A DNA stretch of 43,345 nt from Marine Group I thaumarchaeote (GTDB lineage Archaea; Thermoproteota; Nitrososphaeria; Nitrososphaerales; Nitrosopumilaceae). The stretch is taken from NCBI GenBank assembly GCA_013390745.1, contig JACASX010000010.1, forward strand, positions 1 to 43,345, read 5' to 3'. The position numbers and the translations under genes are program-made. Shown here one piece after another: positions 24,873 through 32,939 of the stretch; position 1 is the first letter of the stretch; each line of letters starts with the position of its first letter. Below the pieces are notes generated by a model. That model worked only from the letters and a program-made list of their open reading frames with translations, did not search any database and had not been told where the DNA came from.

Positions 24873-25481
24873 TTAGTTCAGTTCTCTTAAAATAGTCCAA
24901 TGATGAGTGATAACATCAGTTGGTTCTAACGTCATGGTTGGAATTAGGACTTGAAGAATGGGTATGCATTGTAATCCATCATGCCCGATGTTGGAAAAGT
25001 CTGCGCAATAATGTATTTTCCATAATGAATAATCTTTGTTTTGTTTATTTAGTTGTACGAGAGCATCTCCGTCAAAGTTGAATTTTATTCTGATTTCTTC
25101 AAAAATTGGGTACATTCCCATCCATCTTTGTTCTAAAGTTGGACTAAACGTGTACTGAGCTTTTTCATACTTTATGTTATCAATAGTAATGATTTCCTTT
25201 TCGCCCATTAACGTATCGAATACATAATCAGTTATTTCATGAGGAATATATGCTCCAGTCTGTGTGTTTTCCGTGATACTGATCAGCTGACCATCTCCAT
25301 TTCTAAGAACAGCTTGTAGGTATACTTGATAATTTGTATTCTCAGTTGTAACAAGAACAACTTCTGTCCTGTCTTTAAAAATTCCTTCACCTGATTCATG
25401 ATCTGCAGATATTGACTGAATAGAACAAGCAATCAGTGCTACAAAGATAACGCCTAGTAATTGCATTACTAACCATTTCAT
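24873..25481 (-). CDS. Secreted protein, paralogue of the one at 26758-27282
   Basis: A 202-residue protein with a signal-peptide-like hydrophobic N-terminus (about residues 5-26, ending near SISADH). The exported part begins ESGEGIFKD and contains ITIDNIKYEKAQY and the C-terminal TDVITHHWTILREL, both nearly repeated in the second copy. No known domain is recognised; the strand-rich pattern suggests a beta fold. Two cysteines (HYCADF and LQCIPI) might form a disulfide. A TATA-like element about 24 bases before the ATG suggests its own leaderless transcript. Confidence 0.7.
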   Translation of the reverse strand: MKWLVMQLLGVIFVALIACSIQSISADHESGEGIFKDRTEVVLVTTENTNYQVYLQAVLRNGDGQLISITENTQTGAYIPHEITDYVFDTLMGEKEIITIDNIKYEKAQYTFSPTLEQRWMGMYPIFEEIRIKFNFDGDALVQLNKQNKDYSLWKIHYCADFSNIGHDGLQCIPILQVLIPTMTLEPTDVITHHWTILRELN

Positions 25482-25545
25482 ATGAAAATACTAAATTTTG
25501 ATATAGATAAATGAATTTAATTAGCATGAGCAAATAATTTTTTTA

Positions 25546-26775
25546 ATGAGTAATTTGGAAAATAATCAGAAAGTTTCTTATCTAGTTTTTTTTGCTGCAC
25601 TTATAGTAGTATTACTTACTCTTACCCCAGTAATCTTTCCCGCGTTATATTCATCAGTTTTTGGTATGTTTACAGAAAACCTAGACGCATTTGAGCTTGG
25701 CTACCAGGCAATTTTTCTTATTGTAAGTAATGTTGTAATATTTGGTTTTGGCATTGCATACTACAAGAAAAAAATTCCATCGTTGGTACAGGATGCAGTT
25801 GAAAAAATTCGTACATTTGAAATACCAAAAAGGGTAGCGATAATATCTCTAGCCGTTATTTTATGTGTGTATATTGGATTATCAGCACCAGAACTTTCTC
25901 TCGATGAGGGTAAAGACTGGAATGATTATAATGCGGTACTACTACCGGCATTAGAAATCTGGCCATTTGGCGAATCTGATAATGTCTACGTCCAAGAACA
26001 AAACGACAGATATGTTCGGATGTTTTTGCTTGATGTGTCACTTGACATATTCCAAAACATCAAACTTCTACCGTTTGTAGCTAGTATACTGGTAGTAGTT
26101 TTTACTTATTTAATCACTGTCCAGTTTTGTCAAAAGCGGTTTGCAGGCATTATTGCAGTTCTTGTATTGTTGCAAAGTTACACATGGCTAAAATTTGATA
26201 CTGTTGCAGTCTATGAAAATTTTTGGGTCTTATTCTTTCTGGTTTCATTATATATGATAGAAAAAAAATGGTTTCTGTCCCCTGTTTTTTACATACTTGC
26301 ATTTTATACTAAAGCATACGTAGCACCATTTTTCCTGATGACGCTGTTTACTACGTATAGATCACAAATATCTAGGAGAACAAAAATTGCGATATTAATT
26401 TCATATTTTGTAATAGTATCTGCTGCTATTGCTCTAATTTTTGTAGGCGATACAATATATCCAGATATAATAGACGTAAATTCTAGTAAATTTATTTTAG
26501 GATTTCAGGTAATTATCGCTCAATTAAGATTTGATCTTTTTTTTATAATGGCACTGTTGCCTGTGACGGTTGGTTTGATATTTCTTTCAAAAAATAAATT
26601 AAAACATGCTGATTCTATCCTAGTTCTAATTTTTGGAACCATAATAGCAAGTCCAATATTGGTAACATTCACTTATCATTATGAAATTTTACCTTACAGG
26701 TTTATTCCACTACTAGTATTCTTTTCAATTGGTGTAGGGATGTTCTTTTCAAAAAAATTAGTCAAGATCTCTTAA
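25546..26775 (+). CDS. Multi-pass membrane protein, possibly GT-C glycosyltransferase-like
   Basis: A 409-residue protein with many hydrophobic segments. After two or three helices comes an extracellular-looking loop with acidic residues (SAPELSLDEGKDWNDYNAV), then runs of paired helices such as those around VLVLLQSYTWLKFDTVAVYENFWVLF in outline. This layout is like dolichyl-phosphate-dependent GT-C glycosyltransferases, which have an acidic first loop, but no decisive motif is seen. It sits between the two secreted paralogues and overlaps the second by 18 bases tail to tail. A TATA-like element about 26 bases before the ATG fits a leaderless mRNA. Confidence 0.6.
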   Translation: MSNLENNQKVSYLVFFAALIVVLLTLTPVIFPALYSSVFGMFTENLDAFELGYQAIFLIVSNVVIFGFGIAYYKKKIPSLVQDAVEKIRTFEIPKRVAIISLAVILCVYIGLSAPELSLDEGKDWNDYNAVLLPALEIWPFGESDNVYVQEQNDRYVRMFLLDVSLDIFQNIKLLPFVASILVVVFTYLITVQFCQKRFAGIIAVLVLLQSYTWLKFDTVAVYENFWVLFFLVSLYMIEKKWFLSPVFYILAFYTKAYVAPFFLMTLFTTYRSQISRRTKIAILISYFVIVSAAIALIFVGDTIYPDIIDVNSSKFILGFQVIIAQLRFDLFFIMALLPVTVGLIFLSKNKLKHADSILVLIFGTIIASPILVTFTYHYEILPYRFIPLLVFFSIGVGMFFSKKLVKIS

Positions 26776-27282
26776 AATAGTCCATTGGTTTGTGACAACA
26801 TCTGTTTGAGTTACAAGTCCAACCGCAGTGCCAGCCTGAAACACAGACACACATTTGTGTCCATGCCCATAGATTTCTCCACATATCATCAAAGCCCATA
26901 TTGAAACATAATCAACTTCATCCTCTTTCATAGGTGAATCTACGTACTGAGCTTTTTCATACTTTATGTTATCAATAGTTACAATTTCCTTTTTACCTAA
27001 CTTTTCATAGAATAGAAGATCACTTATTCCTTCTGGGATGTAACTACCATGACCAGTTTCTGCTATGCTAATCAACTGACCTTGTGCATTTCGAATTTCT
27101 ACTTGAAGATGGATCTGATATTTTGAATTTGAATCTGTAGTTTTCGCAAAGTTTTGATGATCCTGATCTTTAAAAATTCCTTTTCCATCTTCAAGTATAT
27201 GATCTGCATATATTGATTGAACAGAGTCAGCTATTAATGTTACAAAGATAACACCTAACAATAGTATTGTAAATTCTTTCAC
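26758..27282 (-). CDS. Secreted protein, paralogue of the one at 24873-25481
   Basis: A second copy of the family, about 174 residues from the GTG at 27282, which aligns with the other copy's start (hydrophobic LLLGVIFVTLIADSVQ, then YADH). The frame continues to a TTG further upstream, but a TATA-like element centred 25 bases before the GTG favours it. Shared segments are GKGIFKD, QLISIAET, VTIDNIKYEKAQY and TDVVTNQWTILRDL. It has two cysteines near the C-terminus, in MICGEI and HKCVSV. No function is known. Confidence 0.68.
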   Translation of the reverse strand: MKEFTILLLGVIFVTLIADSVQSIYADHILEDGKGIFKDQDHQNFAKTTDSNSKYQIHLQVEIRNAQGQLISIAETGHGSYIPEGISDLLFYEKLGKKEIVTIDNIKYEKAQYVDSPMKEDEVDYVSIWALMICGEIYGHGHKCVSVFQAGTAVGLVTQTDVVTNQWTILRDLD

Positions 27283-27356
27283 ATCAAATATTAAATCCCT
27301 ATGTAAATAAATGACTTTCAAAAAACTCAAAAATACATGTATAGAATAGAATCATC

Positions 27357-27485
27357 ATGTCAACCTGTTTAGTATGTGGTGAGCACTTTTCAGATGACGT
27401 CAGATTTCTAAATCATATGATGGAAAAGCATGGATTTAGAAATCCAAATGTCGGTAAGCCAGATAGAAATTCCAGAGGATACTAG
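27357..27485 (+). CDS. 42-residue C2H2 zinc-finger protein
   Basis: A complete small gene: ATG, 42 codons, TAG. The product contains C4-x2-C7-x12-H20-x4-H25, a classical C2H2 zinc finger, followed by a basic tail (GKPDRNSRGY). Single-finger proteins of this size are common in archaea and may bind DNA or RNA. An AT-rich TATA-like stretch lies about 23 bases before the ATG. The stop is 2 bases from the convergent DCC-family gene. Confidence 0.72.
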   Translation: MSTCLVCGEHFSDDVRFLNHMMEKHGFRNPNVGKPDRNSRGY

Positions 27486-27487
27486 TT

Positions 27488-27871
27488 TTATTCTGATATT
27501 TTGATCTTTTTGCTATTAGTTAGAAGACTTGCGGAACGAAAAAAAACTGCCTTTGGACTTTTACAGCCAAATTCACAAGAATCTTGAACTATCTTTTTTT
27601 GAATATTTTTCCCGCTGATATTTAAGATTGCGGAAAATAATGGGCCAAGAGCAGCTCTACCACCATATGCAGTATTGCTGTCAATAAACCAAAACATCTC
27701 TAATGCATTAGAATCAAGAACACTCTCTCTGATTTGTTTGCCAAAATCGGTATAATGACCAACAAAATGCAATCTTCCTTTTGCCAAAAAGTTTACAAAT
27801 TTAGCAAACTGTACGCAAAGATAACACTCATTATCATAAATTACAAGCGGTGTCATTTCTTTCAGATCCAT
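27488..27871 (-). CDS. DCC-family (DUF393) thiol-disulfide-type protein
   Basis: A 127-residue protein whose N-terminal motif YDNECYLC is the YDxxCxxC signature of the DCC family, which has a thioredoxin-like fold. The conserved YGGRAAL segment further on is also typical. Family members are predicted to be thiol-disulfide oxidoreductases, without a proven reaction. Two more cysteines (SCEFGC) lie near residues 100-105. A TATA-like run about 25 bases upstream fits a leaderless transcript. Confidence 0.8.
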   Translation of the reverse strand: MDLKEMTPLVIYDNECYLCVQFAKFVNFLAKGRLHFVGHYTDFGKQIRESVLDSNALEMFWFIDSNTAYGGRAALGPLFSAILNISGKNIQKKIVQDSCEFGCKSPKAVFFRSASLLTNSKKIKISE

Positions 27872-27922
27872 ATGATAGCACTCTATTCAGATTTTATTAT
27901 TATAATAATTTTAACCTAGTCT

Positions 27923-27952
27923 ATCACAATACAATGCAATTATAATTGTGAT
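27923..27952 (+). promoter_or_regulatory. Inverted repeat around the TATA box of the pentose phosphate operon
   Basis: ATCACAAT (27923-27930) and ATTGTGAT (27945-27952) form a perfect 8-bp inverted repeat with a 14-base spacer. Nested inside is the 12-bp palindrome CAATTATAATTG (27937-27948), which includes the probable TATA box centred 28 bases before the ATG. A protein bound here would block TBP, so it looks like a repressor site. Confidence 0.45.
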
Positions 27953-27971
27953 TTGTTAATTCTATGTATAA

Positions 27972-29639
27972 ATGGGACTAAATTACTATCAGATTAAAAG
28001 AAAAGTTCTCAAGGCTAGAAAGCTCGTAATTCAAGCCACATCAGCTGCAGGATCTGGTCATCCTGGCGGATCCTTTTCTATGGCTGAAATTTTGGGTTGT
28101 TTATTTTACAAGCATTTGAAATATGATCCAAAAAACCCAAGTTGGGAAGAGCGTGATAAGTTCATACTTTCAAAGGGACATGCATCACCCGGTCTTTTCT
28201 CAAATATGGCAACAGCTGGTTACTTTGATCCTGAAGATGTTTTAACACTGAGAAAATTTGGCAGCAAACTTCAGGGTCATCCAGACCTAAAGTGTCCTGG
28301 CGTTGAGTTTTGTGGTGGCTCTTTGGGAATTGGATTATCATATTCTATTGGAAATGCTTTAGCTGCAAGAATTGATGGTAAAGATCATAGAATTTACACA
28401 GTTATTGGAGATGGTGAGTCTGATGAGGGTCAAGTTTGGGAGGCAGCAATGACAGCTGCCAAGTATAAGATTGATAACATGACTGTATTCCTTGATAGAA
28501 ATTTCATACAACAGGATTCCTATACGGAGAAAATCATGCCGCTTGATGAGGAGTTGCTTGGTAGCGACTTGTCAGAAATGTGGAAAGATGCAAGCAGATG
28601 GAAGACTGGAGACAAGTGGCGGTCTTTTGGGTGGAATGTTATCGAAATTGATGGACACAGAGTTGAACAAATTTCAGATGCCATAAGAAGAGTAAATCAA
28701 ACCAAGGGGCTTCCATCAATTATCATTGCTAGAACAATCAAGGGTAAGGGAGTAGAACATATGGAAGATAATCCACAATGGCATGGCAAAGCTCCCAAAC
28801 CAGAGATGGTTCCAATCATTGAAGACGAGTTAGAATCTCAGTTTATGATAGCACCTTCAATTATTGCTGGCGATATGTCAAATCTTGACAAAGAAATTAA
28901 ACGATGTGCTGGTGGTAGAGCTGATTATATCCATCTGGATGTTATGGATGGTCAGTTTGTTCCCAACAAAACATTTGATCATACAAAGATCAAGGAATTA
29001 CGTCCGTTAACGCTAATTCCATTCGATGCTCATCTTATGATTAATGAACCAGTAAAACATGTTCATGATTACATAGACGCTGGGAGTGATATCATCACTG
29101 TTCATGCTGAGGTATGTGACGAGTCTAGCTTTGGTGAAATATGTGATATGTTAAATTCAAACCAAGTTGGAATTGGACTTGCAATCAATCCAGATACAGA
29201 ACTGCCAGAATGGTGTTACAAATTTGTAGAATTACTAGACCAAGTAATTATCATGTCTGTGGTTCCAGGTAAGTCTGGTCAGAAATTCATAGAGTCAACC
29301 CATGAAAAAATTAGGCGAATTGCTAAAGATCTTAGAGAGCGTAAATTTGAGGGATACATTGAGGCAGATGGAGGGGTTAATTTGGAAAATATAGGAGCAT
29401 GTTTTGAGGATGGTGCACGAGCATTTGTGGGAGGAAGTGCAATCATTGGGCAAAATGATGTCAGAATGATCATTAAAGAGTTCAGAAACCAGGTTCTAGA
29501 ATCTAGAAGAAGATTACTAATTAAAAAGGCGCATGATCTTGGTGGAACAGAACTTGTTAACAGTTGGATTGATCTTCACGTTGTTGGAGAGAAAAAAGAC
29601 AAGCTAGTTCAGATTGCAAAGGAGCTTGGGTTTCAATGA
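27972..29639 (+). CDS. Fusion: transketolase N-terminal half + ribulose-phosphate 3-epimerase
   Basis: One frame of 555 residues with three parts. Residues 1-290 are the thiamine diphosphate half of transketolase: SGHPGGS (28-34), SKGHASP, and the ThDP motif from GDG at 146-148 to N177. Residues 292-500 are a complete ribulose-phosphate 3-epimerase beginning MIAPSIIAGDMSNLDKE: H321-L-D323-V-M325, H354, SVVPGKSGQKF and the catalytic D466 in EADGG are all present. Residues 502-555 are a helical tail I do not recognise. The transketolase C-half follows 3 bases of overlap later, so the product would hold half of one active site and a whole other one. Both enzymes share xylulose 5-phosphate. An internal ATG at 28845 could give a separate epimerase. 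No frameshift is seen. Confidence 0.92.
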   Translation: MGLNYYQIKRKVLKARKLVIQATSAAGSGHPGGSFSMAEILGCLFYKHLKYDPKNPSWEERDKFILSKGHASPGLFSNMATAGYFDPEDVLTLRKFGSKLQGHPDLKCPGVEFCGGSLGIGLSYSIGNALAARIDGKDHRIYTVIGDGESDEGQVWEAAMTAAKYKIDNMTVFLDRNFIQQDSYTEKIMPLDEELLGSDLSEMWKDASRWKTGDKWRSFGWNVIEIDGHRVEQISDAIRRVNQTKGLPSIIIARTIKGKGVEHMEDNPQWHGKAPKPEMVPIIEDELESQFMIAPSIIAGDMSNLDKEIKRCAGGRADYIHLDVMDGQFVPNKTFDHTKIKELRPLTLIPFDAHLMINEPVKHVHDYIDAGSDIITVHAEVCDESSFGEICDMLNSNQVGIGLAINPDTELPEWCYKFVELLDQVIIMSVVPGKSGQKFIESTHEKIRRIAKDLRERKFEGYIEADGGVNLENIGACFEDGARAFVGGSAIIGQNDVRMIIKEFRNQVLESRRRLLIKKAHDLGGTELVNSWIDLHVVGEKKDKLVQIAKELGFQ

Positions 29640-30610
29640 GTACAGAACAGTTCGGTGATATGAGGACTGAATATAGCAAAGCACTTGTTGCGGTTGGAGA
29701 AGAAGATCCAAATGTTGTGGTTCTAGGAGCTGATACCACTGACTCGCTAAAGACTGCCAACTTTGGGAAAAGATTTCCTGAAAGATTTTTCAACGTAGGA
29801 ATTGCAGAGGCTAATCTCGTTTCAGTGGCTGCAGGGCTTGCATATTCTGGAAAGACAGCCTTTGCCAGTACATATGCTATCTTTCTGCCAGGACGATGCG
29901 TTGATCAAATTAGAAATGCAATCGCATATCCATCTCCGGGAGATAAAAATGGCTTAAATGTTAAACTAGTTGTATCTCATGGCGGTCTAAGTGTTGGAGC
30001 TGATGGTGGTTCCCACCAACAAATTGAGGATATTGCAATCATGCGAGCAATTCCTAACATGAGAGTTCTTGTACCATCTGATTCAGTCACTGTTTCAAAA
30101 CTTACTTGGATAATTGCTCAACAATATGGACCATTCTATATGAGAATGGCTAGATCAAAAACTCCTATCATTCATACTGATTTACAAGAATTTCAAATCG
30201 GAAAGGGAATTGTGTTGCGAGATGGTTCTGATTGTACAATAGCCGCATGCGGGATTACGGTTAAGATTGCTTTGGATGCAGCCGATTTGCTTCAACAAGA
30301 TGGAATATCTTGCAGAGTTATTGATTGCTTTTCTGTTAAACCCATCGACAAGAAACTTTTAGAAAAAGCTGCTAGGGAAACAGGATCAATTGTAACTTGT
30401 GAAGAACATAATGTTATGGCTGGATTTGGTTCTAGAGTAGCAGAAGTTGTTTCGGAATCTTATCCTGTTCCAATAAAAAGAATTGGTGTACAGGACAAGT
30501 TTGGAGAATCAGCACGTGATAATGAAATTTCACTGTTATTTGAAAAACATGGGATAACATCTATTAATATAGCAAAAACAGTAAAGGAAGCAAGAGGTCA
30601 AAAACCATGA
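29636..30610 (+). CDS. Transketolase, C-terminal subunit
   Basis: The 324-residue pyrimidine-binding half of transketolase, which completes the ThDP site formed by the N-terminal half in the preceding gene. FFNVGIAEANLVSVAAGLA contains the glutamate that activates ThDP, and SHGGLSVGADGGSHQQIEDIA is the usual substrate-side loop. The start overlaps the fusion gene as ATGA, which should help make the two halves in equal amounts. It ends in another ATGA overlap with the transaldolase. Confidence 0.93.
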   Translation: MSTEQFGDMRTEYSKALVAVGEEDPNVVVLGADTTDSLKTANFGKRFPERFFNVGIAEANLVSVAAGLAYSGKTAFASTYAIFLPGRCVDQIRNAIAYPSPGDKNGLNVKLVVSHGGLSVGADGGSHQQIEDIAIMRAIPNMRVLVPSDSVTVSKLTWIIAQQYGPFYMRMARSKTPIIHTDLQEFQIGKGIVLRDGSDCTIAACGITVKIALDAADLLQQDGISCRVIDCFSVKPIDKKLLEKAARETGSIVTCEEHNVMAGFGSRVAEVVSESYPVPIKRIGVQDKFGESARDNEISLLFEKHGITSINIAKTVKEARGQKP

Positions 30611-31272
30611 AAATTTTCCTAGACACAGCTAATCTTGATGCTATACGAATGTACAACGACATGGGACTTGTAGATGGTATTACAACAAACCCTTCGTTGC
30701 TGGCAAAAGAAGGTGGTGACCCACAAAAAACAATGGAAGAAATTTCAAGAATCATCAAGGGAGATGTAAGTCTTGAAGTTGTCAGTACTGATTATGAAGG
30801 AATGATGGAAGAGGGAAGACGACTTCGCAAGTATGGTGACAATGTTATAGTTAAATGTCCAATGACTGGCGAAGGACTAAAAGCTTGTAAGAGTTTAACT
30901 GCAGAAGGAATTCCGGTCAACATTACTCTTGTATTTTCTCCAAACCAAGCTCTTTTGGCTGCAAAAGCCGGCGCCAAGTATGTTAGTCCGTTTATTGGAC
31001 GACTAGATGACATTGGTCACACTGGCATGGATCTGATTAAAGAAATTAAACAGATCTTTGGAAACTATGATTTTAAAACACAAATTCTGGTTGCAAGCAT
31101 TAGACACCCACAGCATGTAGTTGACGCTGGAAAAATTGGTGCTGATGTTGTAACAGTCCCAGCAGTAGTTCTTGGCAAGATGCTTAATCATACATTGACT
31201 GACAAGGGTTTGAAAGCATTTCTAGATGACTGGGAAAAGCTAAAATCAGAAAGTCCAAGCGTTGAAGTTTAA
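30607..31272 (+). CDS. tal: Transaldolase (small TalC/MipB type)
   Basis: A 221-residue Schiff-base aldolase that moves a dihydroxyacetone unit between sugar phosphates. MKIFLDTANLDAIRMY, GITTNPSLLAKEGG and the NITLVFSPNQALLAAKAGA stretch are typical of the small transaldolase / fructose 6-phosphate aldolase group, and VKCPMT includes the Schiff-base lysine. The gene lies in the operon with transketolase and epimerase, which favours transaldolase activity. It overlaps the convergent gene at 31269 by 4 bases. Confidence 0.92.
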   Translation: MKIFLDTANLDAIRMYNDMGLVDGITTNPSLLAKEGGDPQKTMEEISRIIKGDVSLEVVSTDYEGMMEEGRRLRKYGDNVIVKCPMTGEGLKACKSLTAEGIPVNITLVFSPNQALLAAKAGAKYVSPFIGRLDDIGHTGMDLIKEIKQIFGNYDFKTQILVASIRHPQHVVDAGKIGADVVTVPAVVLGKMLNHTLTDKGLKAFLDDWEKLKSESPSVEV

Positions 31273-31916
31273 GAAATTTCAACAAACAAATATCGGAATT
31301 TTCCATTTGTAACTGGTAGATTATTTTTATTCTTCAACTCCGAATAATCTTTCCAATTAAACTTGTACGTCCCTCTCAATTTGATGGGATTTTCCATATC
31401 TCCAAAAGATTGCCCACCTTCTTTGCGTATCCAATCTAACTCTTCATTGTTGATGACCTTACCTTCATGTATCCTAAATTGAAAATCTGCAACATCATCT
31501 TTAGTTGGTGGAAGCTCAATAGACATATCATTTGTTATGAGAATTGCATATCCTTTCACATCCGTATTATTACCGACTACTTCCTCCATTCGTTGAATAT
31601 CTTTAAGAAAAGCATATCTCGAATAATCTACCGCTGATTGGTTACGAAGCTTAAAAATTTCATTATTTACTTCATGAAATAACTCTTGGGTTGGGTATTT
31701 TAGCTCAATCGCATACGTATTCTCTCCCTCAATCCATAAATCTATTCTTCTCTTTTCATCTTCTGAATCTGTCAAATTTTTTTCAAATCTAATATTCCAG
31801 TTGGGAAATTTCATTTTAATTTGCCACGCGAATGAGAATTGAAAATCCATTTCATTCTGAAAAACTGGTCGTTGAACTGCTAATTCCATGAGAGTTGTAT
31901 CTAAATCCCATGTCAT
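31269..31916 (-). CDS. PD-(D/E)XK nuclease-like protein, unknown role
   Basis: A 215-residue protein with a probable PD-(D/E)XK core: KRRIDLWIEGENTYAIELKY supplies the aspartate and the E-x-K, at the spacing seen in restriction-endonuclease-fold enzymes, and a glutamate precedes in the helix (NEMDFQFSFAWQI). The rest has no recognised domain. No methylase, toxin partner or other defence gene lies near, so a stand-alone repair or housekeeping nuclease, or an inactive relative, is as likely as restriction. Its ATG is unambiguous. Confidence 0.6.
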   Translation of the reverse strand: MTWDLDTTLMELAVQRPVFQNEMDFQFSFAWQIKMKFPNWNIRFEKNLTDSEDEKRRIDLWIEGENTYAIELKYPTQELFHEVNNEIFKLRNQSAVDYSRYAFLKDIQRMEEVVGNNTDVKGYAILITNDMSIELPPTKDDVADFQFRIHEGKVINNEELDWIRKEGGQSFGDMENPIKLRGTYKFNWKDYSELKNKNNLPVTNGKFRYLFVEIS

Positions 31917-31963
31917 TCTATGAAGTAGATGTAGTTTTAGTTAAGATTTCTTCTTAGAGAATT

Positions 31964-32938
31964 CTATTCTGTATCTGCTTTCTCAGCAGGAGCATCATCT
32001 TTTGGTTCTGCATCTGCTTTCTCAGCAGGAGCATCAGCTTTTGGTTCTGCATCAGCTTTCTCAGCAGGAGCATCAGCCTTTGGTTCATCAGGCAATTTAG
32101 ATGCGATATTTTGCGCTTGTCCATGAGCCTTTTGAAGTATCTGCTCATTTGTTTCATCGGTAAGAAAACCAGACTCTATTGAAAGAGAACGTGCAGATTG
32201 CGCAGCTTTTGAAATTAATTGTTCAGCATTATCAGGTGTGATGTATCCAATTTCAATTGATAATGACTTTGCTTCTTGAGCAGCTTGTATTAATTTCTCC
32301 TTGAATTTCTCTACGTCTACAACAAGTTCTTCTTCAGCAAATAGAATTCCCTCAGATAATGCCGAGTTTAAAATTATTTTAGCTTCAATTGGTTTAATAT
32401 CCAGCTTTCCCAATAACGCTGCTAATTTAGCTGATATAGGCTCACCCTTTTTTACAGGAGTTGTTTCTTTGAGAATCCAGATTGTTCCTTGGTCAATTTT
32501 AGTAGGTATCTTATTTTCCTTGAATTCAGTAAGCATTGGACCAGGTGCTATTCCTGTATTTTTTGGAGGCACTACCACATCTATGCTTGCAATATCTCCT
32601 CCTCTTGCTGTAAGTAGTACCTTGTTTTTACCAAGTAGAACATTTAGCTTGAACGGAGACATATTTGTAAACATAAATAGACATTGGCCAGTCAGTTTTT
32701 CCTTCAGTTTTTCAATGCCAGGTATATCTAATTTTTCGAGAGATTTTTTTGCAACTTTATCCTTAATGCCAACAATTTCCACCTCGCCCAGTAGTTTTTT
32801 CCTTAATGGTAACAATTGAGACGCACGTACTTTTTCCAATCGTACTAGTGCTGTAACGTTATACTTTTTTGGCAGATCCTGTAGAAGTTGATACATTTGT
32901 GCCTTCTTTTTTGGATATGTTGTTCTATTTTCGTGCAT
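31964..32938 (-). CDS. rplJ: Ribosomal protein uL10 (P0)
   Basis: The stalk base protein that binds 23S rRNA together with uL11 and carries L12/P1 dimers. The 324 residues follow the archaeal pattern: an RNA-binding N-terminal domain (RTTYPKKKAQMY..., VRLEKVRASQL), an inserted domain (PKNTGIAPGP...) and helical segments with repeated SLSIE motifs that bind stalk dimers. The C-terminal tail is unusual. It consists of three copies of a 13-residue repeat (AEPKADAPAEKAD-like) and ends KADTE, without the GLG/GLF factor-binding end usual in archaeal P0. The gene starts 1 base after uL1. Confidence 0.93.
   Translation of the reverse strand: MHENRTTYPKKKAQMYQLLQDLPKKYNVTALVRLEKVRASQLLPLRKKLLGEVEIVGIKDKVAKKSLEKLDIPGIEKLKEKLTGQCLFMFTNMSPFKLNVLLGKNKVLLTARGGDIASIDVVVPPKNTGIAPGPMLTEFKENKIPTKIDQGTIWILKETTPVKKGEPISAKLAALLGKLDIKPIEAKIILNSALSEGILFAEEELVVDVEKFKEKLIQAAQEAKSLSIEIGYITPDNAEQLISKAAQSARSLSIESGFLTDETNEQILQKAHGQAQNIASKLPDEPKADAPAEKADAEPKADAPAEKADAEPKDDAPAEKADTE
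31974..32090 (-). repeat. Three tandem 39-bp repeats in the uL10 gene
   Basis: Units begin at 31974, 32013 and 32052 and encode AEPKADAPAEKAD-type repeats in the uL10 tail. They differ at only a few bases, so the expansion is recent or kept alike by recombination. Confidence 0.9.
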
Positions 32939-32939
32939 T

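Noticed and set aside
27972-29639. Assembly artefact joining two genes
   Set aside because: The frame runs cleanly through the junction, both domains keep their active residues, and the next genes are in operon spacing, so a true fusion is more likely; read data would settle it.
31269-31916. Part of a restriction-modification or toxin system
   Set aside because: No methylase, specificity subunit, antitoxin or mobile gene lies nearby; flanks are housekeeping genes.
31974-32090. Regularly spaced direct repeats, as in a CRISPR array
   Set aside because: The 39-bp units are contiguous without unique spacers and are in frame within uL10, so they are a coding tandem repeat.
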